Shown: positions 36,417 through 45,369 of the stretch, in pieces | Layout of the letters: each line of letters begins with the position of its first letter | How positions within the stretch are numbered: position 1 is the first letter of the stretch | DNA from: Neobacillus drentensis | GTDB lineage: Bacteria > Bacillota > Bacilli > Bacillales > Cytobacillaceae | Direction: 5' to 3' | Length of the DNA stretch: 64,000 nucleotides | NCBI RefSeq assembly: GCF_021560175.1 | Contig: NZ_CP091110.1 | Coordinates: 1,974,001 to 2,038,000 of the forward strand | Position numbers and translations under genes: made by a program | Notes under the pieces: model-generated | The model's database searches: none | What the model was told of the DNA's origin: nothing | The model's input: only the letters and a program-made list of their open reading frames with translations

Positions 36417-36487
36417 ACAGTCTTCAAAACTGCTTGAGACCTGCGTGCCAGGTCTGGTGGGTTCGATTCCCACGCAGTCCCGCCAAC
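36417..36487. repeat. attR: 71-bp copy of the tRNA-Sec 3' part
   Basis: Identical to 20429-20499. It lacks the acceptor 5' strand and D arm, so it is not a functional tRNA. Confidence 0.95.
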
Positions 36488-36654
36488 TTAAGATGCTTGA
36501 AACAACACCGAATAAGTGTTTGGACTTATTCCCAAACGGATTTCGACCAGTCTCACGAAAGACTGTGTTAGGCTGTAATGAAAAACCGTTTTAGACTGAT
36601 ACATAAAACCGTTCAACCTCTTACGTAATTTTTATTATGGAAGGGGTTTTTATT

Positions 36655-36788
36655 TTGCGACAAAACCAATTAAGAAAGGTTAATCGTGAAGCGAAATCAG
36701 TAAATGTTGGAGGATATGCATATTCCATTTCAGAGATGTTTGAGCAATTCATGTTAATCAAAAAAGGAGACGTCGACGCTCCGAAAGC
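36655..36788 (+). pseudogene. N-terminal stump of a second tyrosine integrase
   Basis: TTG 36655, with GGAAGGGG upstream, opens 43 codons ending in a stop. The part SISEMFEQFMLIKKGDVDAP aligns with the int N-terminal domain (TLFEMFERFMNYKQTEGLAKP). Its start is 168 bp past the att copy; the intact int starts 187 bp past attL. All catalytic residues are lost; after ~36765 the DNA belongs to an alpha-galactosidase gene in another frame. Confidence 0.8.
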
Positions 36789-37649
36789 AGACAGCAATTG
36801 GTGTTAGATTTTTCAAGAAAAGATGTTTGTGATGAAATTATCTTAAGACTTTCAAATATTTTAAAGAGTGCGCCCATTACGTATGTAAAATGGGATATGA
36901 ACCGCCATATGACAGAGGTTGGATCTGCTAGTTTACCTCCTGAACGTCAAAGGGAAACAGCACACCGATATATGCTTGGTTTATACCGTGTAATGGAGGA
37001 AATTACAACAAAGTTCCCCCACATATTGTTTGAGAGTTGTTCTGGCGGCGGTGGACGCTTTGATCCGGGAATACTTCACTACATGCCTCAAACATGGACT
37101 AGTGATAATACGGATGCCATTTCCCGTTTGAAAATTCAATACGGAACGAGCCTTGTCTATCCTATTAGCGCTATGGGGGCTCACGTATCTGCAGTTCCTA
37201 ACCATCAAGTGGAACGTATAACATCGCTGGAAGTAAGAGGCCATGTGGCCATGTCAGGAAACTTTGGTTATGAACTGGATGTAACAAAATTATCAAAAGA
37301 GGATCAAGAGATCATTTCAGATCAAGTAGCCTTTTATAAAAAAATAAGATCAGTTATCCAATTTGGGGACTTTTACCGTCTATTAAATCCATTTATGGGA
37401 AATCATACAGCATGGATGCATGTTTCTACAGATAAAAAAGAAGCAGTTTTCACCTATGTAAAGGTGTTATCTGAACCGAATGATTCATTCACTAAGGTTC
37501 GATTAAAGGGATTAGATCCAGACACAAAATATAAAGTATTTGAGTTAAATAGAAGCTTTTATGGCGATGAATTAATGAACGTTGGAATAAATATTCCTCA
37601 TATGAATGGAGATTTTACAAGCCTTATGTGGAGATTGAGTGCTGAATAA
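36771..37649 (+). pseudogene. 5'-truncated GH36 alpha-galactosidase
   Basis: The frame encodes the C-terminal ~290 residues of a ~730-residue GH36 enzyme. The part present includes the nucleophile motif YVKWDMNR, ESCSGGGGRFDPGIL and the acid/base motif WTSDNTDA, then the C-terminal beta domain. The N-terminal ~60% is gone. A TTG at 36798 could start translation but has no RBS, so activity is unlikely. The break joins the integrase stump. Confidence 0.85.
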
Positions 37650-37660
37650 TAGGTTAAATG

Positions 37661-37698
37661 GGATGGATTCGTAAATGCTTACAGATCCATCCTTTTTT
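37661..37698 (+). terminator. Terminator after the GH36 fragment
   Basis: GGATGGAT/ATCCATCC stem followed by T6. Confidence 0.85.
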
Positions 37699-37787
37699 CA
37701 TAGGTAAAAAGTGATAATATAAAAGACGAAAAGATTACCTGAATGATTCGTTACAAAGAATTCGCCTCCAAAAAGAATTTTGAAAAT

Positions 37788-37940
37788 ATGGCAGCACCAT
37801 TCTCTACGTCCGGATGAACATAGGGCCATATTTTCAGGCAGTTCGGTCGTGGACCACAATGATTCTACTGGTTTATTTATGGGAAAAAAGGGCTTGTTGC
37901 CATCCACACTCTTGCAGATGAATAAAAACAAAGACAATTA
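37788..37940 (+). pseudogene. GH32 (sucrose-6-phosphate hydrolase/levanase) remnant
   Basis: WQHHSLRPDE then RAIFSGSSVVDHNDSTGLF match the conserved PDE...FSGSAVVD region of GH32. After a frameshift, LVAIHTLADE continues and meets a stop. About 50 of ~480 residues remain. Confidence 0.7.
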
Positions 37941-38437
37941 ATTTAGAAAAATCTTAGTAAAAATAACTAGATTTGGCTTGGAATAGTTTTAATATATTCT
38001 GTCTTCGGAATTGGTATAAAGATGACTATACAATTAAACAAGTATATAAACACCAGATCAGACGCTCCTCCCCTTTTTTAAAAAAATGAATGAGCTGCGT
38101 CTATTTAAGTATTGCCATTTTTCAGTTCTTACAGAAACTAATTTTCATGGTAGTGTAGTGAAAAATGATTTTACTTTTAAAGATTCTCCTCTTTATTTAG
38201 ACAGAGAATATAAATCTTTGAAAAATGTACCTGTAAAACTAACGCAGGTCAATATTTTACCTTCTAATCGCACTAACTTACCGTTGAGGATACCGTGTAA
38301 GTGTTTTATTATCATTATAACAACAAAAAAAACAATGCTGAATGCGGTCTATTAATCTGTTTTGAAAGCAATTTTTTATCTTATTAGAAGATCCGATAGA
38401 CAGTCCTAGTTTCAGCTTACAGGAAGGAGATAAATTT
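37941..38437. other. Decayed intergenic region
   Basis: A plus-strand frame of 89 codons (38086-38355) has no RBS and no family likeness; I do not call it a gene. The region lies between remnants of two glycosidase genes and is probably debris. Confidence 0.45.
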
Positions 38438-38520
38438 ATGTCAAAAACCACGTTTATTGGACAGGAAGTACAAGTTTCGCAAAAAATTTGTTAACTGTAT
38501 GTATGACTTGACATTGATTA
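38438..38520 (+). pseudogene. 5' remnant of a GH4 alpha-galactosidase gene
   Basis: AAGGAG, then ATG and MSKTTFIG. After one lost base the frame reads TGSTSFAKNLLTVCM. This parallels the start MSKITFIGAGSTVFAKNVLGDCM of the intact melA at 45369. A stop follows and the rest is deleted. Confidence 0.72.
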
Positions 38521-38523
38521 AAA

Positions 38524-38537
38524 TGAAAGCGGTAAAA
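38524..38537 (+). promoter_or_regulatory. Possible cre (CcpA) site before the sugar ABC operon
   Basis: TGAAAGCGGTAAAA matches TGWAANCGNTNWCA at all fixed positions but one. It lies 160 bp upstream of the binding-protein gene, which suits carbon catabolite control. Confidence 0.5.
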
Positions 38538-38696
38538 ATTAAATAATGATTGACCTTTACTATACAAAAAAATTTAATTAGCTATATCAAATAAGGGGGG
38601 AACAAAATAATATCATTTATGTATATCAAGAGGTTAACAAATTTGAAGAAAAATCAGAATATTATGAGAAATATACTATAGGGGAGTCAATGTTTT

Positions 38697-40337
38697 ATGA
38701 AAAATAGGAGAAACATGAAAAAATGGGTTGCTCTCGGTCTGGCTGCTGTTTTAAGTGCAAGCATAACAGGATGTAGTATGGAGACAGCCAACAACACTAC
38801 AAAGGCAGTTGATGTGCCTAAAGGTCTATGGGATCCATACAAGAAAGAGGTAACTTTGACAACAGTAGTGGAACAAAATGCTGGAACCAATTTCCAGAAG
38901 GGGGATTCCTACGATCATAATCCTTGGTATCGTGCATATAAGGACAGGTTTAATGTTAAGGTAAAAAATCTTTGGGTAAGCAACGATTATACTACCAAGC
39001 TGAATCTTTCCATCGCGGATGGTAAGATTCCGGATGTTTTCCATGTGAATACCCAGCAGTTGGTTCAGCTTCAGCAATCCGGTCTTATTATGGATTTGAC
39101 GGATTTGTTTAATAAATATGGATCGGATACTCTGAAGAGTTATATGAAGAATGATAAAGATACCTATAAAACAGCAGTTCTTGATGGGAAACTGTATGGA
39201 ATTCCACAATTGAACTATGGTATAATCGACCAGTTTAATTATGTGTGGATTCGTAAGGATTGGAAAGAAAAACTTGGTCTGAAGGATCCAAAGACCATGG
39301 ATGATGTAGTTAATGTGGCAAAAGCATTCCAGAAGAACTTTGGAGGATATCCGATCACTGAGACAAAGACTCTGGATACCATGAACCGTTTGGCGGTTGC
39401 CTGGGGTGCACATCCGGGAATCTGGGTTAAAAAGCAAGATGGAACCATCGCATACGGTTCTGTACAACCGGAGATGAAACAAGTACTGTCAGATTATGCA
39501 AGGTGGTTTAAAGACGGACTTATCAATCCGGAATTTACCACATATGATCAGCAAAAGATGTTTCAGGATGTGATCAATGGCAAGACGGGTGTAGCTCCTA
39601 TGGCACAGTGGTTCGGTTATCTGCCAGGTCCAGACATTGTGAAGAATCAGGGGCCGAATGCAATCTTTGAACCATATGCGATTCCATCAGCAAATGGAGC
39701 AGAGGTAAAAGGTAGTGTAAGCTTTGGAAACCGTGGATATATTGTAATAAGTAAGAACGCCAAAAATCCGGAGGCAGCTCTTAAGCTTATTAACTTCTTT
39801 GCTTATATGATGGATGATGCAGCTGGAAAAGAAAAACCAGAATTTATCAGCTCTCTGTTTGACAATAACTATCCTAATATTCCATATGGATTGAATGTTA
39901 TAAATCCTCTTACAGACTACAATCAGTTTGTCAAAATCAAGGAAGCGATCGCAAAAGGAAACAATGTAGATGTTACTGAATTAGGAAAAGATGCATCCAA
40001 ATATAACAGTATTGTGAATTGGAAAACCAAAAAGGATCCAAATGGTGTAGGTGATTTTCTTCAGCAGGGAAATGACAAATCTGCATACGGGATTGCGAAG
40101 AATTACCTTGATAACGGGAATTATGTAAAAAATGCACTGTGGGGATCGGGGGGGAAGGAAACTGAAACATTGATGCAATATGGAAGTACCCTGAATGATA
40201 TCCTGACTGAAGGATTTACCAAAATTATCACTGGAGAAGAAAAAATCAGCTACTTTGATTCTTTAGTGGAACAGTGGGAAAAAGCAGGTGGTGCACAAGC
40301 TACAAAGGAAGTCAACAAAGCTTATGGAAATAAATAA
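38697..40337 (+). CDS. oligosaccharide ABC transporter, lipoprotein binding subunit (LplA-like)
   Basis: A 546-residue extracellular solute-binding protein family 1 member. The N-terminus has a basic region, a hydrophobic core and lipobox SITGC (Cys ~23). The length above 500 and CUT1 type recall LplA/YtcQ lipoproteins. The neighbours are two permeases and a DUF624 protein but no ATPase, so a shared MsmX-type ATPase elsewhere is likely. ATG 38697 or 38715. Substrate unknown; alpha-galactosides fit the context. Confidence 0.85.
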   Translation: MKNRRNMKKWVALGLAAVLSASITGCSMETANNTTKAVDVPKGLWDPYKKEVTLTTVVEQNAGTNFQKGDSYDHNPWYRAYKDRFNVKVKNLWVSNDYTTKLNLSIADGKIPDVFHVNTQQLVQLQQSGLIMDLTDLFNKYGSDTLKSYMKNDKDTYKTAVLDGKLYGIPQLNYGIIDQFNYVWIRKDWKEKLGLKDPKTMDDVVNVAKAFQKNFGGYPITETKTLDTMNRLAVAWGAHPGIWVKKQDGTIAYGSVQPEMKQVLSDYARWFKDGLINPEFTTYDQQKMFQDVINGKTGVAPMAQWFGYLPGPDIVKNQGPNAIFEPYAIPSANGAEVKGSVSFGNRGYIVISKNAKNPEAALKLINFFAYMMDDAAGKEKPEFISSLFDNNYPNIPYGLNVINPLTDYNQFVKIKEAIAKGNNVDVTELGKDASKYNSIVNWKTKKDPNGVGDFLQQGNDKSAYGIAKNYLDNGNYVKNALWGSGGKETETLMQYGSTLNDILTEGFTKIITGEEKISYFDSLVEQWEKAGGAQATKEVNKAYGNK

Positions 40338-40349
40338 GAAATAAGGTGC

Positions 40350-40378
40350 AGGGTTGTCGAAGCTTTGGCGACAACCCT
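40350..40378 (+). promoter_or_regulatory. Intercistronic hairpin after the binding protein
   Basis: AGGGTTGTCG/CGACAACCCT is a perfect 10-bp stem without a real T run, between binding protein and permease. Such hairpins often keep binding-protein mRNA in excess. Confidence 0.7.
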
Positions 40379-40406
40379 ATAAAAATGCATAGATTGGAGT
40401 TGAAGT

Positions 40407-41303
40407 ATGAAATTATCGAATAAAATCAAGAATCAGTGGCAGTATCATGTTATGCTTTTGCCGGGTGTGATTCTGACATTTATATTTTGTTATATACCAT
40501 TGTATGGATTAATTATGGCTTTTCAAAATTATAATCCAGGAACCGGATTTTCATCGCCGTGGGTTGGATTGGATAATTTCAAGTTTTTATTTAATCAGCC
40601 GACTTTTGTCAGAACAATATGGAACACATTATTTATTTCCGCTTTGAAATTAATATTAGGCATTATTGTTCCATTGTTTTTTGCCGTTTTGCTGAATGAA
40701 ATGATTTCCCAGCGTTTGAAGCGTTTTTTTCAGACACTGATTTACATCCCCAATTTCCTTTCATGGGTTATTGTGGCAGGTGTATTGATGGATCTACTTT
40801 CCAAAGACGGTGCAATCAACCAAATCTTTGGGATGATCGGACTCCCAGCCATAAATTTTCTTGGAAGTGATAAATTATTCCCTTGGACAATGATTATCAG
40901 TGATGTCTGGAAAGGCTTTGGATTTGGTACAGTTGTCTATCTGGCAGCATTGGCTGGCATTGATCCGGGGTTGTATGAATCTGCAATTCTGGACGGTGCT
41001 ACCAGATTGCAGAAAATTAAAAGTATTACCATTCCATTGCTTAAACCGACGATCGTACTGATGCTGGTTTTATCTCTTGGAAATGTATTGAATGCCGGAT
41101 TTGATCAGATCTATAACCTTTATTCCCCAAGCGTATATCAGACAGGAGATATTATTGATACTTATGTCTATCGTTTGGGTTTTCAACAGGCCCAGTATTC
41201 GATTGGTGCAGCAGTTGGTTTGTTTAAGTCTGTAATTTCCTGTGTACTGGTTCTTGCATCCTACGTTATGGCGGATAAGTTTGCTAAATATAAGGTATTT
41301 TAG
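40407..41303 (+). CDS. sugar ABC transporter permease (LplB-like)
   Basis: A 298-residue CUT1 permease with six membrane helices and the ATPase-contact EAA loop (YESAILDGATRLQKIKSITIPLLKP, ~194-218). It works with the next permease. RBS TTGGAG. Third position of the operon is 12 bp away. Confidence 0.9.
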   Translation: MKLSNKIKNQWQYHVMLLPGVILTFIFCYIPLYGLIMAFQNYNPGTGFSSPWVGLDNFKFLFNQPTFVRTIWNTLFISALKLILGIIVPLFFAVLLNEMISQRLKRFFQTLIYIPNFLSWVIVAGVLMDLLSKDGAINQIFGMIGLPAINFLGSDKLFPWTMIISDVWKGFGFGTVVYLAALAGIDPGLYESAILDGATRLQKIKSITIPLLKPTIVLMLVLSLGNVLNAGFDQIYNLYSPSVYQTGDIIDTYVYRLGFQQAQYSIGAAVGLFKSVISCVLVLASYVMADKFAKYKVF

Positions 41304-41314
41304 GAGAGAGTGGC

Positions 41315-42256
41315 ATGAAAACTATAACTAAAATAAAATATAGTACTTTTGATTTGAATAGCATGAAAAATATAAAGAAAATAAAATATAGTACTTTTGA
41401 TGTAGTACTGGTGATTTTTCTGGGGCTTGTGTGTATAACTTGTATTCTTCCATTTGTAAATCTCCTGGCAATCTCTTTTAGCGGTAGTACTGCGGTTGCT
41501 GCTGGAAAGGTCGGGCTAATACCAAAAGATTTCACATTATCCTCTTACGAGTTTGTATTGTCAGGGGGGAAATTTCTTAGAGCAATGATGGTATCTATCG
41601 AGAGGGTTATCATTGGTACGGGCATTAATCTGCTTTTAATGGTGTTGACTGCATACCCATTGTCAAAGGGCACTAAAAAATTGGCTGGCAGAAAGTATTA
41701 TATGTTATTTTTTGTTATTACCATGCTCATAGGCGGAGGTATGATTCCTACCTATCTGGTTGTATCAAATTTAGGTCTTAAGGATACTATCTGGGCACTA
41801 ATACTGCCGGGAGCATTGCCGGTATATAGTATGATTATTCTGATGAATTTTATCCGGGAATTGCCAGCGGAGATGGAAGAGGCTGCGGAAATTGATGGAG
41901 CGACACCTTTGCAGATTTTGATTCGTGTTATTTTGCCGGTTCTTAAACCTGCTTTGGCAACTGTTGGGTTGTTTTGCATAGTAGGTCATTGGAACGACTG
42001 GTTCAGTGGTATGATTTATATGAGTAATCCCGATAACTATCCTCTTCAGACATATTTGCAGTCTCTTCTTCAGAATTTTGATCAATTGCTTTTATCAGAT
42101 AACACCCATGATATTCAAAGCCTGCTTTCAAAGATGAATGCAAGAACAGGACGTGCTGCACAACTGTTCCTGGGTTCAATTCCTATAATACTGATTTATC
42201 CGTTCTTACAGAAAAATTTTACAAAAGGACTTGTACTTGGAAGTGTTAAAGGATAA
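41315..42256 (+). CDS. sugar ABC transporter permease (LplC/YtcP-like)
   Basis: A 313-residue permease with six helices and the EAA loop EEAAEIDGATPLQILIRVILPVLKP (~188-212). The N-terminus holds a 16-codon tandem duplication (KIKYSTFD twice), so it is longer than usual. GAGAGAG precedes ATG 41315; an inner ATG at 41363 starts the second copy. Confidence 0.9.
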   Translation: MKTITKIKYSTFDLNSMKNIKKIKYSTFDVVLVIFLGLVCITCILPFVNLLAISFSGSTAVAAGKVGLIPKDFTLSSYEFVLSGGKFLRAMMVSIERVIIGTGINLLLMVLTAYPLSKGTKKLAGRKYYMLFFVITMLIGGGMIPTYLVVSNLGLKDTIWALILPGALPVYSMIILMNFIRELPAEMEEAAEIDGATPLQILIRVILPVLKPALATVGLFCIVGHWNDWFSGMIYMSNPDNYPLQTYLQSLLQNFDQLLLSDNTHDIQSLLSKMNARTGRAAQLFLGSIPIILIYPFLQKNFTKGLVLGSVKG

Positions 42257-42272
42257 ACAAGGGGTGTAAACT

Positions 42273-42926
42273 ATGAGTTTTGGTGGGATTTTTAATATAA
42301 ACAGCAAATTTTCGCAGTTTATGAGTCGGCTATTTGATTTAGTTATCCTGAATTTAATTTTCATCATCATGTGCATTCCTGTTATTACTATAGGAATAAA
42401 TTTTACAGCCATGTATTATGTGTCATTGAAAATGATTAACAATGAGGATACTTATATCATCAGAAGCTATCTGAAAGCTTTTAAAGAAAATTTCAAACAA
42501 TCGACTTCTATCTGGTTGATTTTGATTGCTGTTGGGGGAATAATAACAGGAGATATATATTATACAAATAATTTTATAAAAGGTATCGGATCATACTCAA
42601 AATATCTGTTTTATTTTTTAGGAATAATTTCCTGTTTTGTAATGTTATATGTTTTTCCGATACAGAGTAAATTCAGCAATAAAATTAAAAATACCATGAT
42701 AAATTCCCTATCGATGTCCATCAGACATTTGCCTTATACAATTTTAATAATGGCAATTTTCATAGTACCATTTGTGATATGCATGAATGCTTCGTTTTCA
42801 TTTTTTTTCTCATATATATTTATTGGCTTTTCAGCAACTATATACATTAATTCAATAATTTTAAATAAGATTTTTAAAAATTATTTACAGGATGGGCAAG
42901 CGGAACACACAGACCCTGCTAACTAA
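42273..42926 (+). CDS. DUF624 (YesL-like) membrane protein
   Basis: A 217-residue membrane protein with about five helices. The family often sits in oligosaccharide ABC operons (as yesL). Its role is unknown, probably assisting transport. It lies 16 bp after the second permease and ends the operon. Confidence 0.8.
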   Translation: MSFGGIFNINSKFSQFMSRLFDLVILNLIFIIMCIPVITIGINFTAMYYVSLKMINNEDTYIIRSYLKAFKENFKQSTSIWLILIAVGGIITGDIYYTNNFIKGIGSYSKYLFYFLGIISCFVMLYVFPIQSKFSNKIKNTMINSLSMSIRHLPYTILIMAIFIVPFVICMNASFSFFFSYIFIGFSATIYINSIILNKIFKNYLQDGQAEHTDPAN

Positions 42927-42958
42927 AAATTCATAGAGTATGAATGAAATTAAAGCTA

Positions 42959-43000
42959 AAACAGCAAAACCGATAAACTGGTTTTGCTGTTTTCCTTTTG
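42959..43000 (+). terminator. Terminator of the sugar ABC operon
   Basis: AACAGCAAAACC/GGTTTTGCTGTT perfect 12-bp stem, T-rich tail. Confidence 0.88.
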
Positions 43001-43154
43001 ATTAGACAACAATCTGCTTAGACGGTGGAAAAAAGGGCTTAAGATCCGAATAAAAAAGAACTCCTATATAGAATGAAAGTGACTGACAATCGCAAAACAA
43101 AAATCATAGGTGGTGCCGTACTGGGTAATGATACACACAAAAAGGAGGTGTCAA

Positions 43155-43255
43155 TATCATATTGTGTGCTCTTGGTGGCAAAGAAAATATTTCTGCTGCA
43201 GCACATTGTGCAACGCGTTTGCGTTTAGTTTTACATAATGAAGATTCATGCTGTT
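43155..43255 (+). pseudogene. PTS EIIB domain remnant
   Basis: LGGKENISAAAHCATRLRLVLHNED is the EIIB phospho-cysteine region (HCATRLR) of a sucrose/trehalose-family EIIBC. The frame is broken by stops on both sides, and the transmembrane EIIC part is absent. Confidence 0.72.
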
Positions 43256-43369
43256 GGTAAATCACTTGCTGAATAGAGCTAAGCAGGAAATGTTTATAGA
43301 GCTATGCTTGTCCTTCACGTTGTTAATTCGAAAAAACTTGATACTATTCCTTCTAGAAGGGAGATAAAT

Positions 43370-43600
43370 CATGAAAATAGAAATGGATCATCCTTTCAAT
43401 TATCGCTGTCTTTCTGATCGCTGTAATAGGATGTATAGTCAAGCTTCTTAGAACGGAAGATAGACCTAAAGTAGCCGTTATTTTACAAGACCTAGACTCA
43501 CGGTATTGGGATATTGTGAGGGAGGAGTGGAAAAGGGGTTTCGAGAATTCGATATAGATGGTAAAGTTATCGCGCCTCCTTACGGCTCAACTATTTAAAT
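43370..43600 (+). pseudogene. sugar ABC binding-protein remnant (RbsB-like)
   Basis: After an RBS (GGGAG) and ATG, the frames together give a signal anchor (WIILSIIAVFLIAVIGC) and PKVAVILQDLDSRYWDIVREEW, then FDIDGKVIAPP. This is the first ~75 residues of a periplasmic-binding-protein-like sugar receptor. At least two frameshifts are present. Confidence 0.62.
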
Positions 43601-43760
43601 ACGTCTGTTCTATGCTAGGATTCAGAACGTTTCGAACAGCCAAATAGATCATCTGTGGAGTGGAGGTGATGCACATGTTGAAAAAAAGACATATTCAACA
43701 AGGGGTGAAGTCTGTCCAAAGTGAGTTGAAGTTATATATAAATCAAGTGCATAAAGAAAA

Positions 43761-43809
43761 AATTGGCAGGTATGAGTCTGGTTCAATACGGTACCCATAC
43801 CTGCCAATT
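43761..43809. repeat. 14-bp perfect inverted repeat
   Basis: AATTGGCAGGTATG and its complement CATACCTGCCAATT are separated by 21 nt. A 72-codon frame (43660-43878) runs through it, but I see no reason to trust that as a gene. Confidence 0.6.
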
Positions 43810-44043
43810 AGCTGCTTAATAGAGAACTCTAACTTTTCGGGGTTACTTCAAAGAGGCATCTTTTTTATATATTCATAATTATTCATTTTGCTTTTCATAT
43901 TTAAATTAATCAATTTATCTAGTTGTTGACTGCATTGGATGGTTCTAAAGTTGTTTAATCCATACATTCTACTTAAATGAAGTAGTTGGCTTCTCTTTTC
44001 CTCGATTAAAATTATGAGGTTTGACATGTGTAATGATTTTTTG

Positions 44044-45369
44044 TTATACGAACGAAATTGTTTTACGATCTTCAAATTTTGGAATCCAGTCACCGTGTGC
44101 TTCAATTAAATCATCACACATCGCAATGATGTCGTCCATTGATAATTCAGCGGCAGTATGAGGGTCAAGCATTGCTGCCTGATAGATGTGTTCTCTCTTT
44201 TTCGTTACCGCTGCTTCAATTGTTAAAAGCTGTGTATTAATATTTGTACGGTTAAGAGCCGCTAATTGTTCTGGAAGATCACCCACATAGCAAGGGTTGA
44301 TTCCACTGCGGTCAGCAACGCATGATACTTCAACAACAGCTTTTTCTGGTAAATTGCTAATTAAGCGCCCCGTATTTAAAATGTTGCCGCCAAATTTAAA
44401 TGGAACATTCGTCTCAATCGCTTCAATAATCCGGGAACCATATTCGTGAGTACGGGTATGGGTAAGCTGCGTATTGTTGACCATCTCGTCACGCATTTTG
44501 TCCCAGCGTTCAATCTGCTCTACACAACGACGTGGATACTCATCAAGAGGGATATTGAATTTTTCGATTAATTCCGGATAATTGCGTTTAATAAAGTACG
44601 GATGGTACTCGGCATTATGCTCAGATGATTCCGTTACGTAGTATCCGAATTTATCCATTAATTCGAAGCGGACCATATCATCATGTTTTATTTGTTGTTT
44701 TTCTCTCGCACGGCGTTTAATTTCTGGGTATAAATCTTTGCCGTCGCGTTTGATCTCAAGGAGCCAGGCCATATGGTTGATACCAGCGATTTTTTCTTCC
44801 ACTCCTTCATGATCCATTCCTAAGGCTTTAAACAGGTGCTCGCTGCAAACTTGTACACTGTGGCATAATCCAACTGTCTTAACGTTTGTATAGCGCAGCA
44901 TGGCTCCTGTTAAAGTTGCCATCGGATTTGTGTAGTTTAAAAACAGGGCATCCGGACAAACCTCTTCGATATCTTTGGCAAAATCCCACATCACGGGAAT
45001 GGTGCGAAGCGAACGGAAAATTCCGCCAATCCCGCTTGTGTCAGCAATTGTTTGACGAAGGCCATATTTTTTAGGAATTTCAAAATCGATAACGGTGCTT
45101 GGTTTGTAGCCGCCAACTTGAATGGCATTAATAATGTATTTTGCTCCTCGCAATGCTTCTTTCCGGTCCGAATACGCTTTTACTACAATGTTTGCATGTA
45201 AGCTTTGTTTTAAATTGTTTAACATATTTTCTGAGTCTTTTAAGCGCTGCTTGTCTATATCAAATAATGCGAACTCGAACCCGGCTAATGCGGGAACAAA
45301 CATGCAGTCACCAAGAACATTTTTTGCAAAAACGGTACTTCCTGCTCCAATAAACGTGATTTTTGACAT
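44044..45369 (-). CDS. melA: GH4 alpha-galactosidase MelA
   Basis: MelA hydrolyses melibiose and related alpha-galactosides in the cytoplasm, using NAD+ and Mn2+ in an oxidation/elimination mechanism. The 441 residues begin with the dinucleotide fold (ITFIGAGSTVFAKN). NYTNPMA, CHSVQVC (metal cysteine region) and GINHMAWLL follow. Sequence is close to B. subtilis MelA throughout. The RBS CAGGAGG is strong. The adjacent AraC gene is the likely regulator. Confidence 0.95.
   Translation of the reverse strand: MSKITFIGAGSTVFAKNVLGDCMFVPALAGFEFALFDIDKQRLKDSENMLNNLKQSLHANIVVKAYSDRKEALRGAKYIINAIQVGGYKPSTVIDFEIPKKYGLRQTIADTSGIGGIFRSLRTIPVMWDFAKDIEEVCPDALFLNYTNPMATLTGAMLRYTNVKTVGLCHSVQVCSEHLFKALGMDHEGVEEKIAGINHMAWLLEIKRDGKDLYPEIKRRAREKQQIKHDDMVRFELMDKFGYYVTESSEHNAEYHPYFIKRNYPELIEKFNIPLDEYPRRCVEQIERWDKMRDEMVNNTQLTHTRTHEYGSRIIEAIETNVPFKFGGNILNTGRLISNLPEKAVVEVSCVADRSGINPCYVGDLPEQLAALNRTNINTQLLTIEAAVTKKREHIYQAAMLDPHTAAELSMDDIIAMCDDLIEAHGDWIPKFEDRKTISFV

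Larger units (their letters stand above)
20429..36487. mobile_element. Integrative element of about 16 kb in tRNA-Sec
   Basis: The element is bounded by the 71-bp repeats. It opens with a tyrosine integrase, carries a helicase-like ATPase and a serine resolvase, and is visibly richer in A and T than the backbone. I see no conjugation, capsid or terminase genes, so it is either a mobilisable or satellite-type island or a decayed element. Cargo includes three zinc-ribbon nucleases and a caspase/HEPN pair. Confidence 0.9.

Noticed and set aside
36417..36487. Second tRNA-Sec gene
   Set aside because: It lacks the 5' acceptor strand and D arm, so it is an att copy, not a gene.
20429..36487. Complete prophage or conjugative element
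   Set aside because: No capsid, portal, terminase, relaxase, VirB4 or coupling-protein genes are visible.
38086..38355. 89-codon plus-strand frame in the decayed sugar region
   Set aside because: No RBS, no recognisable family, low-complexity hydrophobic tail, and surrounded by pseudogene debris.
43660..43878. 72-codon frame starting at ATG 43660
   Set aside because: It runs through a perfect 14-bp hairpin and has no family likeness. A GGAGGTG does precede it, so a small peptide cannot be fully excluded.
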